Positions 1-8,544 of a DNA stretch of 64,000 bases are shown in pieces. This stretch comes from Parabacteroides sp. PM6-13 (lineage in GTDB: Bacteria; Bacteroidota; Bacteroidia; Bacteroidales; Tannerellaceae), in assembly GCF_029892605.1 (NCBI RefSeq), contig NZ_JARXWF010000001.1, forward strand, positions 434,001 through 498,000, read 5' to 3'. Within the stretch, counting starts at the first letter, position 1, and each line of letters opens with the position of its first letter. The translations under genes and the position numbers were made by a program. The notes below the pieces were generated by a model. The model had not been told where the DNA came from and did no database searches. It saw nothing but the letters and a program-made list of their open reading frames with translations.

Positions 1-101
1 CTAAAGCAGAAGACCTGGCTAACCGTTTCATCAAGAACTTCTCTAAGTTCACCGGAAACGACCTGGGTAAATCATTGGTTGCTGCCGGACCGAAATTGTA
101 A
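1..101 (+). CDS. pckA: Phosphoenolpyruvate carboxykinase (ATP), C-terminal fragment
   Basis: Only the last 32 codons are inside the window; the gene enters from the left edge. The readable tail runs through FIKNFSKF and ends in AAGPKL before a TAA at 99-101. This matches my memory of the C-terminus of Bacteroides ATP-type PckA, the enzyme that interconverts oxaloacetate and phosphoenolpyruvate, which in these anaerobes fixes CO2 on the route to succinate. A strong hairpin with a T-tract follows within 25 nt, so this is a transcript end. The family call rests on a short tail and no catalytic motif is visible. Confidence 0.72.
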   Translation, partial: KAEDLANRFIKNFSKFTGNDLGKSLVAAGPKL

Positions 102-123
102 TCTTTTACAATATTATATGACT

Positions 124-161
124 AAAAAAGAGGTACCTCCTTCGAAGTGCCTCTTTTTTTT
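124..161 (+). terminator. Rho-independent terminator after pckA
   Basis: An A-rich stretch, a 7-bp stem GAGGTAC/GTGCCTC (one G-T pair) and a run of eight T form a classical intrinsic terminator 23 nt after the pckA stop. Confidence 0.85.
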
Positions 162-162
162 G

Positions 163-170
163 TATCTTTG
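163..170 (+). promoter_or_regulatory. Bacteroidetes -7 box for the Fic module
   Basis: TATCTTTG fits the Bacteroidetes sigma-ABfr consensus TAnnTTTG. It directly follows the pckA terminator and lies 34 nt before the antitoxin ATG, so it probably drives the antitoxin-fic transcript. Confidence 0.6.
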
Positions 171-204
171 TATTACTGTTTTATTTAATAATAAACGATT
201 CATC

Positions 205-426
205 ATGTTCAAACCCATCCAAATAGACAGAAAGAACCTTACGATCATGGGGGTTCCATTCCCTGACCTGGAAATGCTTGAACGCGCAGCAAACGCCATT
301 GGTTCGAATATGTACGAGGGCTTCCATCCGACAGAAAGCAAGATCCTCCTCATCCGGGAGTACCTGATGAACAAAATCACTTTCTCGCAATTCATCGAAG
401 CCGCAAAGGATGTAGCTCATGTCTGA
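205..426 (+). CDS. Fic-associated antitoxin, VbhA-like
   Basis: A 73-residue protein placed immediately before a Fic gene and overlapping it by 8 nt (ATGTCTGA holds both the fic start and the antitoxin stop). It contains SNMYEG at residues 34-39, which fits the [S/T]xxxE[G/N] inhibitory helix known from class I Fic antitoxins such as VbhA. In that family the glutamate enters the Fic active site and blocks productive ATP binding. The start at 205 is preferred over the longer open frame from 79 because that frame would cover the pckA end, the terminator and the promoter. Family assignment is inferred from the motif, size and position; the rest of the sequence was not recognised. Confidence 0.75.
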   Translation: MFKPIQIDRKNLTIMGVPFPDLEMLERAANAIGSNMYEGFHPTESKILLIREYLMNKITFSQFIEAAKDVAHV

Positions 427-1018
427 GCCATATCGTTATATAGACCCCGACTATACCTATACCGACCCCAAGACCGGTATATTAAGAAATCTGGCGAATG
501 TTACGGATTACGATACATTGGTACTCGTAGAAAGTGGCGCAGTAGCAAAACGGATAAGTGAATTAGAATCCAAACCGTTCAAAATCAAAGATTCGACAGC
601 CTTATTTGTTATCCATAGGTATCTGTTTCAGGATATTTATTCATGGGCCGGAGAAATGCGAACGGTAGAGATTAGTAAGGGAGGAAAGCCTTTCTTCCCG
701 CTTAGTCATTTTCACAGGGCATTACCTTTTATCGACACGCTTATCTCTGAATTCCTGAAAATCGCCCGGAACGATAAACCGCAGTTGGCTCATAAACTCG
801 CTGAAATCCTTGATCATATCAATTTTCTACATCCGTTTCGTGAAGGCAACGGACGCACCCAACGTGAGTTTTTGCATTTGCTTGCATTGGAAAAAGGAGT
901 GAAACTCAATCTCAATCCACCGGACAATGCTGATATTTACGAGCGTTATATGTCTGGAACTATTAACGGAGATCTGGAGCAATTGGAGAGATTGATACTG
1001 GAGATTATTACAAAATAA
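419..1018 (+). CDS. fic: Fic-domain protein adenylyltransferase (toxin of a class I FicTA module)
   Basis: 199 residues. The Fic signature HPFREGNGRTQR lies at residues 138-149 and matches HxFx[D/E]GNGRxxR, with catalytic His138, metal-binding Glu142 and the phosphate-binding GNGR loop all intact. An N-terminal segment (YTDPKTGILRN, 14-24) resembles that of VbhT/Bep-type Fic proteins. Such enzymes usually transfer AMP from ATP to a hydroxyl on a target protein; known bacterial toxins of this class modify DNA gyrase and topoisomerase IV, but the target here is unknown. No internal inhibitory helix is obvious, consistent with control by the separate 73-residue partner upstream. There is no secretion or delivery domain, so it probably acts in its own cytoplasm. 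Confidence 0.9.
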   Translation: MSEPYRYIDPDYTYTDPKTGILRNLANVTDYDTLVLVESGAVAKRISELESKPFKIKDSTALFVIHRYLFQDIYSWAGEMRTVEISKGGKPFFPLSHFHRALPFIDTLISEFLKIARNDKPQLAHKLAEILDHINFLHPFREGNGRTQREFLHLLALEKGVKLNLNPPDNADIYERYMSGTINGDLEQLERLILEIITK

Positions 1019-1035
1019 TTAGAATAAATAACAAT

Positions 1036-1746
1036 ATGAAAAGATTCTTTATTGCCTGTTCGCTGTTTCTCATCTCTTTTGGGATGTATGCCCAGAATTT
1101 GCAATTACATTTCGATCCGCGGCATGGTATTCATGGTGACAAGATCTCCGACACCAATTTCTTTACGGCTACCTTCGAGATGTTCAAACCCGACAAATGG
1201 GGCTCTACGTTTATGTTTGTCGACCTCGACTTCAACCAGAGCCGGGGGAATATCGGAACCGCCTATCTGGAGATTGCCCGCGATTTCAGCTTTGGTAAAT
1301 GTCCGATCATGGCGCATATCGAGTTCAACGGTGGGGTGGGCAATGCGAATAGCTTCGGATTCAGCATTGAGAATGCTTACCTGGTGGGTGTATCGTATGC
1401 CACAAACCTGAAAGGAGCAAACCTCAGCACCTATCTTGCCTACAAATACAACGCCTTTGAAAAGGTGAGCAATGACATACAGTGGACAGCTACCTGGGGC
1501 ATCAATTTCCTAAACGACAAACTGACCTTTGCCGGATTCCTCGATATCTGGACACAGAACAAAAACAAAACACACGCGCCAGGCAAAAGCGGCAAAGAGA
1601 TCGTATTGCTGACCGAACCGCAATTATGGTATAACGTGACCGATCATCTCTCTTTTGGTACCGAAATCGAAATCAGCAACAATTTCTTACTGCGAAAAGA
1701 CAAAGCCTATATCAACCCAACAATCGGGGCTAAGTGGAACTTTTAA
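1036..1746 (+). CDS. DUF5020 outer-membrane protein, Tsx-like nucleoside channel candidate
   Basis: 236 residues with a cleavable signal peptide (MKRFFIACSLFLISFGMYAQ) followed by alternating hydrophobic/aromatic strands typical of a small beta-barrel, ending in the aromatic terminus KWNF. DUF5020 proteins are related to Tsx, the nucleoside-specific outer-membrane channel. The gene starts 17 nt after fic and ends 15 nt before a purine permease, so a two-membrane purine or nucleoside uptake pair is a reasonable inference. No promoter is visible in the 17-nt gap, so it may share the fic transcript. The substrate is not shown by the sequence. Confidence 0.75.
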   Translation: MKRFFIACSLFLISFGMYAQNLQLHFDPRHGIHGDKISDTNFFTATFEMFKPDKWGSTFMFVDLDFNQSRGNIGTAYLEIARDFSFGKCPIMAHIEFNGGVGNANSFGFSIENAYLVGVSYATNLKGANLSTYLAYKYNAFEKVSNDIQWTATWGINFLNDKLTFAGFLDIWTQNKNKTHAPGKSGKEIVLLTEPQLWYNVTDHLSFGTEIEISNNFLLRKDKAYINPTIGAKWNF

Positions 1747-1761
1747 AAACAACATCCTATC

Positions 1762-3084
1762 ATGAAACACTTCATCGAGAAGACATTTCGTCTGACAGAG
1801 AATAAAACAACCATTCGCCGGGAGGTAATAGCGGGGCTGACCACCTTCCTGACCATGTCGTATATACTGATTGTCAACCCAAGCATTCTCTCAACCACTG
1901 GGATGGACCGGGAAGCGTTGTTTACGGCAACGGTCCTCTCGACGGTATTGGCAACGCTGGTGATGGCCTTCTATGCCAAACTACCGATTGCTTTGGCACC
2001 GAGCATGGGCTTGAATGCTTTCTTCGCGTTTACGATCTGCGGAGTGATGGGCTATTCATGGCGATTCGGGTTGACTGCTGTACTGTTGGAAGGGATCCTG
2101 TTTATTATTATCTCCTTTTTTAAGATACGGGAGATCATCGTCAAGAGCATTCCGAAAGTACTGAAAGATGCTATACCGGTCGGGATCGGACTATTCATCA
2201 CCCTGATCGGACTGAAGAATGCCGGCATCGTGGTGTTGCATCCCGATACGCTTGTTACCCTGGGTGATTTCTCGCAGCATAGTGTCTGGATTGCCATGGT
2301 GGGGTTGCTTGTTTCGGGTATCTTGTTGTCGAGGAATGTGAATGGAGCTATCCTGATCGGCATCGTGGTGGCCACCCTCTTCGGCGTATTATTGGGAGAT
2401 GTGACATTCCCTGGTTCAAGCGTTATCAGTGCTCCCCCTTCTATTGCTCCTGTTTTTGCCCAGTTTGAATGGGAACATGCCTTTTCACTCGATATGCTGA
2501 TCGTGGTGTTTACCCTCTTGTTTGTGAATCTGTTCGATACGGCAGGCACCCTGCTCGGCGTGGTTTCCAAGGCGGGATTGGCCGATGAGAATGGTGATTT
2601 CCCGCAAATGAAGAAAGCCTTGCTTTCAGACGCAATTGGATCGACCATCGGAGGGATCTTGGGTACCAGTACGGTGACCTCGTATGTAGAAAGCGCTTCG
2701 GGCGTAGCAGCGGGAGGACGTACAGGACTGACGTCGGTAAGCACGGCGCTGTTTTTTGCCCTGGCTCTGTTTCTGGCGCCTCTGTTTCTGATGGTTCCGG
2801 CGGCAGCCACCTCTCCGGCGCTTATTGTTGTCGGTTTGTTTATGATCTCCTCAGTGGCTAAAATCAACTTCAACGATATAAGCGACGGGCTCCCCGCCTT
2901 TCTGACCATTATCTTTATGCCGTTCACCTACAGCATTGCCAATGGTATCGTATTTGGGATGTTAAGCTATGCCTTGATCAAGCTCTGCGCCGGAAAATCG
3001 AAAGAGGTTTCGACAACAGTATATGTGTTGGCTGTCCTGTTTTTATTGAAATTAGTCCTGGATGCACTCCATATAACCGGGTGA
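1762..3084 (+). CDS. NCS2 family purine permease (AzgA/PbuG type)
   Basis: 440 residues with about 12-14 hydrophobic segments. The signature LFDTAGTLLG belongs to the AzgA-like branch of NCS2 nucleobase transporters (COG2252), proton-coupled importers of adenine, guanine or hypoxanthine in the inner membrane. The N-terminal TTFLTMSYILIVNP stretch is also typical. It follows the Tsx-like porin by 15 nt, which supports joint purine uptake. The exact base cannot be told from sequence. Confidence 0.88.
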   Translation: MKHFIEKTFRLTENKTTIRREVIAGLTTFLTMSYILIVNPSILSTTGMDREALFTATVLSTVLATLVMAFYAKLPIALAPSMGLNAFFAFTICGVMGYSWRFGLTAVLLEGILFIIISFFKIREIIVKSIPKVLKDAIPVGIGLFITLIGLKNAGIVVLHPDTLVTLGDFSQHSVWIAMVGLLVSGILLSRNVNGAILIGIVVATLFGVLLGDVTFPGSSVISAPPSIAPVFAQFEWEHAFSLDMLIVVFTLLFVNLFDTAGTLLGVVSKAGLADENGDFPQMKKALLSDAIGSTIGGILGTSTVTSYVESASGVAAGGRTGLTSVSTALFFALALFLAPLFLMVPAAATSPALIVVGLFMISSVAKINFNDISDGLPAFLTIIFMPFTYSIANGIVFGMLSYALIKLCAGKSKEVSTTVYVLAVLFLLKLVLDALHITG

Positions 3085-3177
3085 GTTTTTTATAATTTTA
3101 ATAGAAAAATAAAGCATTTTTAAATTATTTTATTATCTTTACCACATCTTTTAGTTATAGTGGGAAATTGTATAACA

Positions 3178-4299
3178 ATGAAAAGTAAAATAGCAGTATT
3201 CATAGGGCTCATACTGTGCTTGTCATCTTGTGGCAAGGACTATGTCTACCGGGTTGACGGGAAACTTACCAACCTGGAAAATCCGATCATCTATGCTGTT
3301 TTCGAAAACGAGGACTACCGACAAGTCGATACCATAGAATGCACCAAATCAGGGCAATTCAAAATACTTCAGCAAACAGAAGGCTTCAACAGCGTGACGA
3401 TCTATTTTGAGAATCGCAGTCGTTGGGTGACGGCCTACCTCAAACCGGGCGACAAAGTCACCCTGTCGGGCGATGCGCGCTATCCGCTATTGTTGCAAAT
3501 GAAGGGAGGACGCATCAATGACCAACTGAGCATGGTTCGAAAACAACTGACACCACTTCTAAAAGAATACACAGACCTTACGAACCAACTGAATAACGGT
3601 AACAACAATTCGCAGGAAGAGACCGAAATGATCGCTCGTCTTTCGAATATTAATATTCAACTGCAGGAAGAGGTTATTAATCATATCAAGGAGTTCCCCG
3701 ACGAAGAGTCTTCGGTGGTATTGATTGAGATGTTTTTTGCCGAGCCGGACGACACCCGACGCATGGATGAGTTACTGGCGCTGCTCGATCCTCAACTGAA
3801 AGAGTTCTACCTGGCACGCGACCTGGAGCAGTTCAGCATCCGTGCAAAACGTACGGAATTGGGAGCCGAAGCACCCGATTTCCTTTTAAGAAATGTCTAT
3901 GGCGATAAGGTCAGCCTGGATTATTTCCCTGACAAATATCTCTTGCTTGCCTTTACCGCCCCTTGGTGCGATATGTGCCAGACGGAAGATCTGTTTTTAG
4001 ATCAGGTAGTAAGCAAATACCCACAGGATAAGGTCGATGTTTTATTGGTCAGCCTGGATTCAAACCCGGAAGAGGTACGTGCCTACCTGGAAAAGGATAG
4101 TATCTCATGGAACCTGGTGACCGACTCTGCCGGACAGGCAACCATGATGATCGATCTGTATAATGTAAGTGCTATTCCACGCTGCTTCCTAATCGACGAA
4201 GAGGGAAAAATTCTGCTGAAAACAGATAATGGAATCGAGATTAAGCAGACACTGGAAAAGCTGCTCGACGAAGAGGAGGAGGAAGAGAATGAAGAATGA
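3178..4299 (+). CDS. TlpA-like thioredoxin-fold lipoprotein with N-terminal DUF4369-like domain
   Basis: 373 residues from the ATG at 3178. An in-frame GTG at 3160 would put six residues before the lipoprotein signal and is disfavoured. The signal ends in lipobox LSSC (Cys18). Residues about 24-110 resemble DUF4369, 115-225 are helical linker, and the C-terminal 140 residues are a thioredoxin fold with CDMC (Cys264, Cys267) after APW, plus a cis-proline motif AIPR. Bacteroidetes encode many such envelope thiol reductases; the partner is unknown. The acidic tail (a run of Glu ending ENEE) is partly encoded by the 7-mer repeat element that also supplies the stop codon. Confidence 0.82.
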   Translation: MKSKIAVFIGLILCLSSCGKDYVYRVDGKLTNLENPIIYAVFENEDYRQVDTIECTKSGQFKILQQTEGFNSVTIYFENRSRWVTAYLKPGDKVTLSGDARYPLLLQMKGGRINDQLSMVRKQLTPLLKEYTDLTNQLNNGNNNSQEETEMIARLSNINIQLQEEVINHIKEFPDEESSVVLIEMFFAEPDDTRRMDELLALLDPQLKEFYLARDLEQFSIRAKRTELGAEAPDFLLRNVYGDKVSLDYFPDKYLLLAFTAPWCDMCQTEDLFLDQVVSKYPQDKVDVLLVSLDSNPEEVRAYLEKDSISWNLVTDSAGQATMMIDLYNVSAIPRCFLIDEEGKILLKTDNGIEIKQTLEKLLDEEEEEENEE

Positions 4300-4353
4300 G
4301 GAATGAAGAATTACATATTTGATTCTTCATTCCTCATTTTTCATTCTTCATTC
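4287..4353. repeat. Heptad-repeat hairpin between tlpA-like gene and comM
   Basis: The left arm is four tandem 7-mers of the GAATGAA type from 4287. The right arm is the complementary set of the TTCTTCA type, 4323-4350. The two arms can pair into a long AT-rich hairpin. The stop codon of the upstream gene lies inside the left arm. Related elements with other unit sequences occur elsewhere in the window. Confidence 0.8.
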
Positions 4354-4382
4354 ATAATTATATAATTAACCATTATCTTGCC

Positions 4383-5921
4383 ATGTTAGTCAAAACCTAC
4401 GCCGCGGCGGTTCAAGGCATTTCCGCCATTCCTGTTTCGATAGAGGTAAACACCTCCAAAGGGATACAATTCTTTTTGGTCGGCTTGGCCGATGCTGCTG
4501 TGCGGGAGAGCCACGAACGTATCATTTCCGCCCTGCAGGTCTGCGGCTATAAGATACCCCGTAACCGTATCGTGATCAACATGGCCCCTGCGGATATCCG
4601 CAAGGAGGGCTCAGCCTATGATCTTCCGCTTTCGATTGGCATATTAGCCGCCACGGAACAGGTCGATGCCTCGCGCTTGGATCAATATGTCTTAATGGGC
4701 GAGCTATCGCTCGACGGCAGCCTGAAACCGGTCAAAGGGGTTTTGCCTATCGCCTTGCAGGCCAAAGCGGATGGCTTCAAGGGATTTATTCTGCCCTGGC
4801 AAAACGCTAAAGAGGCGGCTATCGTACATGGTCTGGAGGTTTATGGCGTAGAAAATCTCCTGGATGTCATCCTTTTCTTCGATGGCAAAAAGCAACTCAC
4901 TCCCCTGACCATCGATACAGAAAAAGAATTTTACGGCAAACAACAGGCCTTCGAGATGGATTTCTCGGAGGTGAAGGGGCAGGAAAACGTCAAGCGAGCC
5001 CTCGAAGTAGCCGCAGCTGGCAGCCACAACGTGCTTCTCGTGGGTCCCCCAGGCAGTGGTAAATCCATGATGGCAAAGCGATTACCCTCTATCCTCCCAC
5101 CCTTTACCCTGGAAGAATCATTGGAAACAACCAAAATACATTCCGTAGCCGGCAAGATCAATGGCAATACCTCGTTGATGCCACAACGCCCCTTCCGGTC
5201 GCCCCACCATACCATATCCGATGTCGCCATGGTGGGCGGAGGCGCCTATCCGCAGCCCGGCGAGATCAGCCTGGCGCACAATGGAGTGCTCTACCTCGAT
5301 GAGCTTCCGGAATTCAACCGATCCGTGCTCGAAGTCATGCGACAACCACTGGAAGATCGCATGATCAATGTGTCACGGGCCCGGTTTACAGTGGATTATC
5401 CGGCCGGTTTTATGCTGGTGGCCTCTATGAATCCCTGCCCCTGTGGTTACTATAATCACCCGGAACGCCCCTGCTTCTGTAGCTCCGGCGCGGTGCAGAA
5501 GTATATGAACCGCATCTCCGGTCCTCTACTCGACCGGATCGATATACAAATTGAAATTGTGCCGGTTCCCTTCGAAAAGATCTCCGACCGTCAACCATCG
5601 GAAACGAGCCAGGCCATTCGCGAAAGAGTGATCCGCGCCCGGCAGATCCAGGAAAAACGTTTTGCCGATCATCCCGGCATTTACAGCAATGCCCAAATGA
5701 CCACAAAATTATTACATCAATATGCCGTTCCCGACGCCAAAGGACTCGAGCGATTGAAAAACGCCATGGAGCGCCTGAACCTTTCCGCCCGCGCCTACGA
5801 CCGCATCCTGAAAGTATCACGCACCATCGCCGACCTCGAAGGAGAGGAAAACATCCTGGCCACCCACCTGGCCGAAGCCATCAACTACCGCAATCTCGAC
5901 CGTGAAAGTTGGGGGATGTGA
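4383..5921 (+). CDS. comM: ComM/YifB family AAA+ ATPase (Mg-chelatase-like)
   Basis: 512 residues, the usual family length. There is an N-terminal Lon-protease-like fold domain (about 1-170), then a AAA+ core with Walker A GPPGSGKS (221-228), Walker B LYLDE (303-307), a four-cysteine cluster (PCPCG at 351-355 and CFC at 364-366), and a C-terminal Mg_chelatase_C helical region. The family is often annotated as magnesium chelatase, but characterised ComM is a hexameric helicase that promotes branch migration of integrating DNA during natural transformation. It stands alone after the heptad hairpin and converges on the nuclease gene with only 8 nt between stops. Confidence 0.9.
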   Translation: MLVKTYAAAVQGISAIPVSIEVNTSKGIQFFLVGLADAAVRESHERIISALQVCGYKIPRNRIVINMAPADIRKEGSAYDLPLSIGILAATEQVDASRLDQYVLMGELSLDGSLKPVKGVLPIALQAKADGFKGFILPWQNAKEAAIVHGLEVYGVENLLDVILFFDGKKQLTPLTIDTEKEFYGKQQAFEMDFSEVKGQENVKRALEVAAAGSHNVLLVGPPGSGKSMMAKRLPSILPPFTLEESLETTKIHSVAGKINGNTSLMPQRPFRSPHHTISDVAMVGGGAYPQPGEISLAHNGVLYLDELPEFNRSVLEVMRQPLEDRMINVSRARFTVDYPAGFMLVASMNPCPCGYYNHPERPCFCSSGAVQKYMNRISGPLLDRIDIQIEIVPVPFEKISDRQPSETSQAIRERVIRARQIQEKRFADHPGIYSNAQMTTKLLHQYAVPDAKGLERLKNAMERLNLSARAYDRILKVSRTIADLEGEENILATHLAEAINYRNLDRESWGM

Positions 5922-5929
5922 GTCTTTTA

Positions 5930-6979
5930 TTAAGGCTTTATTATTTCCAAATCCACGATTAGTGGGAGGTGGTCGCTGAAGCCGGCTTCGTATTGGTAGC
6001 CGTAGAAGCTTCGGAGGGGACGCCGGCCTCGGTGAGTTTGATCTTCGGTGAACAGGAAATCGGGGGCAAAAAGGCGGATGCTTTCGGAAAGGATATGTAA
6101 TCGGTTTTGCGGTTTGAGCAGGTTGCCGCTGACGATGATATGATCCAACTGATTCCACTCACCTTGATACTTATGGCTTCCGGGATGGCTCAACCGTTTG
6201 GGGTCGGCAAATAGATTATAGAGCGAAAGCGACTTTTTGGTGGAGGGGCGGGTTTTCTCCGGATCGTAAACTATAGCTCGTAATCCTTCGCGCAGGCTTT
6301 TATCGGTAGGCGTATCGTTAAAGTCGCCCATCAAAATGATATGGGCAGCAGAACGAACGCGCTGGAGGGAGTCACAGAGGTGGCGCATCTGACGGGTGGC
6401 ATCCATCCGGTAAGCCTCGGTCTCCTTTTCACCTCCCGAACGCGAGGGGAGATGGCAGGCGAAGATATCGAGCGTGTCGCCGGTAATAACTCTTCCCCAT
6501 AGATGCAGGATGTCGCGTGTCGGCTTCTTTCGTCCTTCCCGGAAGACCACAGGGATAGAACGATGACCGATACGGGCGAATTTATCGCGCTGATAGAGGA
6601 GGGCGACGTTGATTCCGCGGGTGTCGGAGCCGGTGGTTATGACATATTGATAGGCCTGATTGCGTAGTGGGGTGCGTGTGAGTAGATGGGTCACGACCGT
6701 ATCATTCTCTACTTCGCAAAGCCCGATAATCGCCGGCGTGCTCCATTCGCCAACGGCATTGACAACCCGGGCGATCTGCCGTAGTTTGTGATTATAGCGT
6801 TTCGGAGTCCAGCGACGACTGCCACCGGGCAGAAATTCGTTGTCGTTGATTTGCGGATCGTCTGTGGTGTCGAACAGATTCTCCACATTGTACCACATGA
6901 TCCGGAAATCATCGGGCACCTGTGAGTAGCCAAGGAGTGGTAAAAGTCCTACAAAAATAAGAAAGACAATTCTTTTCAT
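5930..6979 (-). CDS. Secreted endonuclease/exonuclease/phosphatase family protein
   Basis: 349 residues with a signal peptide (MKRIVFLIFVGLLPLLGYSQ). EEP-fold motifs follow in order: WYNVENLFD near residue 29 (metal-site Asn/Glu), GLCEVEND near 86-93, MGDFNDTP near 217-224, and a C-terminal SDHLP near 336-340 with the catalytic His. This pattern is shared by DNase I-like nucleases and phosphodiesterases. It is probably exported to the periplasm, where it may salvage nucleotides. It follows the beta-helix lipoprotein gene by 8 nt on the same strand, so the two are likely cotranscribed. Confidence 0.85.
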   Translation of the reverse strand: MKRIVFLIFVGLLPLLGYSQVPDDFRIMWYNVENLFDTTDDPQINDNEFLPGGSRRWTPKRYNHKLRQIARVVNAVGEWSTPAIIGLCEVENDTVVTHLLTRTPLRNQAYQYVITTGSDTRGINVALLYQRDKFARIGHRSIPVVFREGRKKPTRDILHLWGRVITGDTLDIFACHLPSRSGGEKETEAYRMDATRQMRHLCDSLQRVRSAAHIILMGDFNDTPTDKSLREGLRAIVYDPEKTRPSTKKSLSLYNLFADPKRLSHPGSHKYQGEWNQLDHIIVSGNLLKPQNRLHILSESIRLFAPDFLFTEDQTHRGRRPLRSFYGYQYEAGFSDHLPLIVDLEIIKP

Positions 6980-6987
6980 GCGGGGTG

Positions 6988-8487
6988 TTATTCCGTTTCT
7001 TCTTCCTCCAGATGGATAAATTCATAGGCTCCTATGGTCGGAGCGAAGGCACCTTCCGTCCGGCTTACACCATACCGGTCGATGGGGTAGCGGGCGGCTA
7101 CTTCCGGGTCGGCATTTCGGACAGCCACTACATCATTCTTTGCGATGCGGAAGTCATAGCTATATTCATTCTTTTTGCTACCGGTCTTGAAGAATAATGT
7201 GTAAGAAGAACCGGTTGAGGCGGGAATGGTCAATACGTTGGTATAGTTGGGATCCTCTTCGATCGCTGTCTTGATCAAGCAATGGTTGAAATGATACGCG
7301 AATGTTTCGTTTTCGTTTCTATCGAAAAAGATTTCACCCCCCATTTCGGTGTGGCTCTTTCCGGCATTGCGGTTGCCATCGATCAAGGAGTTGTCGAAGC
7401 GGACCGTCAGCGGAGCGGTTTGCTCTTTCGACAGGTTGTTCGACAGGTATAGGGTGAAGGTGGTATCGCGCCGCCCGGCCACCGACATATAGTTGGCCAA
7501 GGTGCAATGGATAAAGTCGGCCTTTCCGCCCCGGATGGCCACGAGTGTGTCGCGGGCATTGCTGAGTTCGGTGTTGATCACTTCAATGTCACAGTTGACC
7601 GCCTTCAACAGATTGCCCCCCATATTGGAAATACGGGAGTTGGTGATGCTGATTTTCCGCTCGTCGGGCGTAGCAGGCAGGCAATCGAGACCGCTGTTGC
7701 CGTTGCGGATGTAGACATAATCGAGCTTGTTGCCGTAGCTCTCCGGCATAAACCGGATGCCACCCCATTGCGCAGGCGAATGGTCATAAGGCAGACTGGG
7801 AATGATATAGTCCGTTCGGTCGCCGCGGATGGTGATTGGCAGCTCCTCGGATCCTTCTGCTAACAGACTACCGTGTACGATAATATTAGCTTTGTCGTGC
7901 ATATAGAAGGTCGCTCCCTCTTCGATGCGGAGCGTCGCGCCGGGCGCAACGACCAGATCGCCGTAGATCAGGAAGGGGCGGGTGGCGGTGAAGGTGGTAT
8001 CGGTTGTGATCTCGCCGCCATTTTTATAGAGGTAGACATCCTGTCCGTAGGCATGGAGCAATACGAATTCGTTGTTGCCGTTGTAGCTGAAAAGGACGGA
8101 GTCTTGCATGACAAACGGTTGATCCTGGTCGTGCGGGCGGATGGTTACCTCCACGAATACATACAGGCTGTCGCCGGCCGGGATATCTATATGTTCGAAC
8201 TCACTGCCCTTACGGCCATCCACATTGATGCGAAAACCACTTCTTTCGGCTCCGGCGAGGCGGATTTGTTCGATGTTAAGCGCCTCTTTGTTGCGATTGT
8301 AGATCATGAATTGCCGGGTAGTCGATCCCGTTTCGGTGAAGAGGGTATCGAAGGCAAGCGTGTCTACGGAAAAGCGGAGCTTCAGGTTGGGGTTGGTGGA
8401 ATAGTTCTCGTCGAACTCTTCGCAGGCAGGCAGGGCCACCATCATCAGGAGCAATGCCAAAAGACTATAGATAGGAAGTTTCTGCAT
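6988..8487 (-). CDS. Beta-helix lipoprotein
   Basis: 499 residues. The signal peptide ends in LPAC (Cys22), a lipobox. An N-terminal beta-sandwich-like region (about 35-150) precedes a run of repeated short strands (about 160-400: GDLVVAPGATLRIEEGATF, NIIVHGSL and so on) characteristic of right-handed parallel beta-helix proteins. The conserved Bacteroidetes family is annotated only as hypothetical or pectin-lyase-fold. No catalytic residues of a polysaccharide lyase were recognised. It is likely anchored to the outer membrane, and a terminator separates it from pepD upstream. Confidence 0.75.
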   Translation of the reverse strand: MQKLPIYSLLALLLMMVALPACEEFDENYSTNPNLKLRFSVDTLAFDTLFTETGSTTRQFMIYNRNKEALNIEQIRLAGAERSGFRINVDGRKGSEFEHIDIPAGDSLYVFVEVTIRPHDQDQPFVMQDSVLFSYNGNNEFVLLHAYGQDVYLYKNGGEITTDTTFTATRPFLIYGDLVVAPGATLRIEEGATFYMHDKANIIVHGSLLAEGSEELPITIRGDRTDYIIPSLPYDHSPAQWGGIRFMPESYGNKLDYVYIRNGNSGLDCLPATPDERKISITNSRISNMGGNLLKAVNCDIEVINTELSNARDTLVAIRGGKADFIHCTLANYMSVAGRRDTTFTLYLSNNLSKEQTAPLTVRFDNSLIDGNRNAGKSHTEMGGEIFFDRNENETFAYHFNHCLIKTAIEEDPNYTNVLTIPASTGSSYTLFFKTGSKKNEYSYDFRIAKNDVVAVRNADPEVAARYPIDRYGVSRTEGAFAPTIGAYEFIHLEEEETE

Positions 8488-8490
8488 ACT

Positions 8491-8524
8491 AAAAGAAGCC
8501 CCTTTTTGAGGAGGGGCTTCTTTA
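8491..8524 (-). terminator. Terminator after pepD
   Basis: Stem GAAGCCCC/GGGGCTTC flanked by A and T runs, 20 nt downstream of the pepD stop on the minus strand and just before the lipoprotein start. Confidence 0.8.
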
Positions 8525-8544
8525 ATAACGTATATGGCAATGAT

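Noticed and set aside
79-204. An N-terminal extension of the Fic antitoxin
   Set aside because: It would overlap the end of pckA, its terminator and the promoter box, and reads as low-complexity sequence.
2052-2927. A 291-codon open frame antisense to the purine permease
   Set aside because: Its composition is that of a shadow frame rich in Thr, Ser and Pro, with no motif, while the plus strand encodes a clear NCS2 transporter.
4383-5921. comM gene considered as a magnesium chelatase for chlorophyll or cobalamin
   Set aside because: The Lon-like N-terminal domain, cysteine cluster and length fit ComM/YifB; no chlorophyll or cobalamin genes are nearby.
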